Shown here in pieces: positions 35,146 through 35,373 of a DNA stretch of 35,373 nucleotides (position 1 is its first letter; each line of letters opens with the position of its first letter). The notes below the pieces were generated by a model, which made no database searches, had not been told where the DNA came from, and saw only the letters and a program-made list of their open reading frames with translations. A program made the translations under genes and the position numbers. This DNA comes from Catellatospora bangladeshensis (GTDB lineage: Bacteria > Actinomycetota > Actinomycetes > Mycobacteriales > Micromonosporaceae): positions 1 through 35,373 of the forward strand of contig NZ_BONF01000065.1 of assembly GCF_016862575.1 (NCBI RefSeq), read 5' to 3'.

Positions 35146-35220
35146 GCCGCCGGGAATCCCCGGCCTCCTCCCGGCCGCGACCCGCCCCTCCTCCTCGTCG
35201 CGCCGCCCGTCATCCCGGAG

Positions 35221-35285
35221 AAGATCGCCGTCCTGTGTCGAAACCTGCGGTCTGACCCCACGTCCGGACACCGGATGGCGATCTT
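35221..35285. repeat. 65-bp nested palindrome, repeat family 3, copy 3
   Basis: Begins AAGATCGCC and ends GGCGATCTT, axis at 35253, i.e. 32 bases from the first base exactly as in copies 1 and 2. Many bases of the outer arms differ from copies 1-2, yet 25 of 32 positions still form Watson-Crick or G-T pairs. Confidence 0.85.
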
Positions 35286-35314
35286 CGCTGGGGTGACGTG
35301 GGCTGGGAGTTGGG

Positions 35315-35373
35315 AAGATCGCGGTCTCGTGTCGCAAAGCGTGGTCTGGCCACAGGTTTCGACACCAACGCCG
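35315..35373. repeat. 65-bp nested palindrome, repeat family 3, copy 4 (cut by window end)
   Basis: Starts AAGATCGCGGTCTCGTGTCG like copy 1, axis at 35347. The inner stem is GTGGTC with GGCCAC, containing one G-T pair. The right arm diverges after GACAC and the last bases lie outside the window. It starts 94 bp after copy 3. Confidence 0.8.

Overview
The window is a chromosomal segment of very high G+C from a filamentous-type actinobacterium. Codon usage, frequent GTG/TTG starts, several TANNNT-N6-start leaderless promoters, a cellulose-degrading gene set and many small intergenic palindromes suggest the family Micromonosporaceae. The family assignment is an inference; no rRNA or other marker gene is present. 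I saw no tRNA, rRNA, CRISPR array, transposase or phage gene.

Layout. (1) 1-2961: the end of a sugar ABC-importer operon (two permeases) closing with a GH1 beta-glucosidase, arranged like the cellobiose operon cebEFG-bglC. (2) 3235-8716, minus strand: a WD40 lipoprotein, a marR-MFS efflux pair, a small secreted protein whose mature form may start with His, and a secreted metallopeptidase with a discoidin-like domain. (3) 9110-12823: metH behind an SAH riboswitch. (4) 13399-17292: a lipoprotein translationally coupled to an unusual FtsH-like membrane AAA+ metalloprotease, then a TetR regulator. (5) 17343-22161: HypF, a HAD-like protein, a MOSC protein, an unknown protein and an SRPBCC protein. 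(6) 22282-23118: two small stress-type proteins (PRC-barrel, GlsB/YeaQ) with stress-sigma-like promoters. (7) 23162-26311: an alpha/beta hydrolase, a photolyase with a shortened C-terminus, and a divergent CarH/LitR-like B12 photoreceptor-type regulator. (8) 26484-30144: a GNAT protein, an N-acylamino-acid racemase/OSBS and an N-acyl-D-amino-acid deacylase. (9) 30597-33911: a large CBM2/GH48 cellulase. (10) 34080-35145: a DUF4240 protein and a small glycine-rich membrane protein.

How genes work together. GH48 (cellulose to cellobiose), the ABC importer and the GH1 enzyme form a plausible cellulose-to-glucose route within 35 kb. The racemase and deacylase fit N-acyl amino acid or D-amino acid salvage. 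The photolyase and B12-type regulator fit light-controlled DNA repair.

The most unusual content lies between the genes: three separate families of palindromic repeats. Family 1 is a 21-bp palindrome occurring in doublets with exactly 41-bp spacing. Family 2 is a roughly 45-bp hairpin built on GGCACC arms; three of four copies sit at TAA stop codons and they bracket single genes. Family 3 is a 65-bp nested palindrome occurring as tandem pairs with a fixed axis. All show arm changes that keep pairing. None has an associated gene here that explains it.
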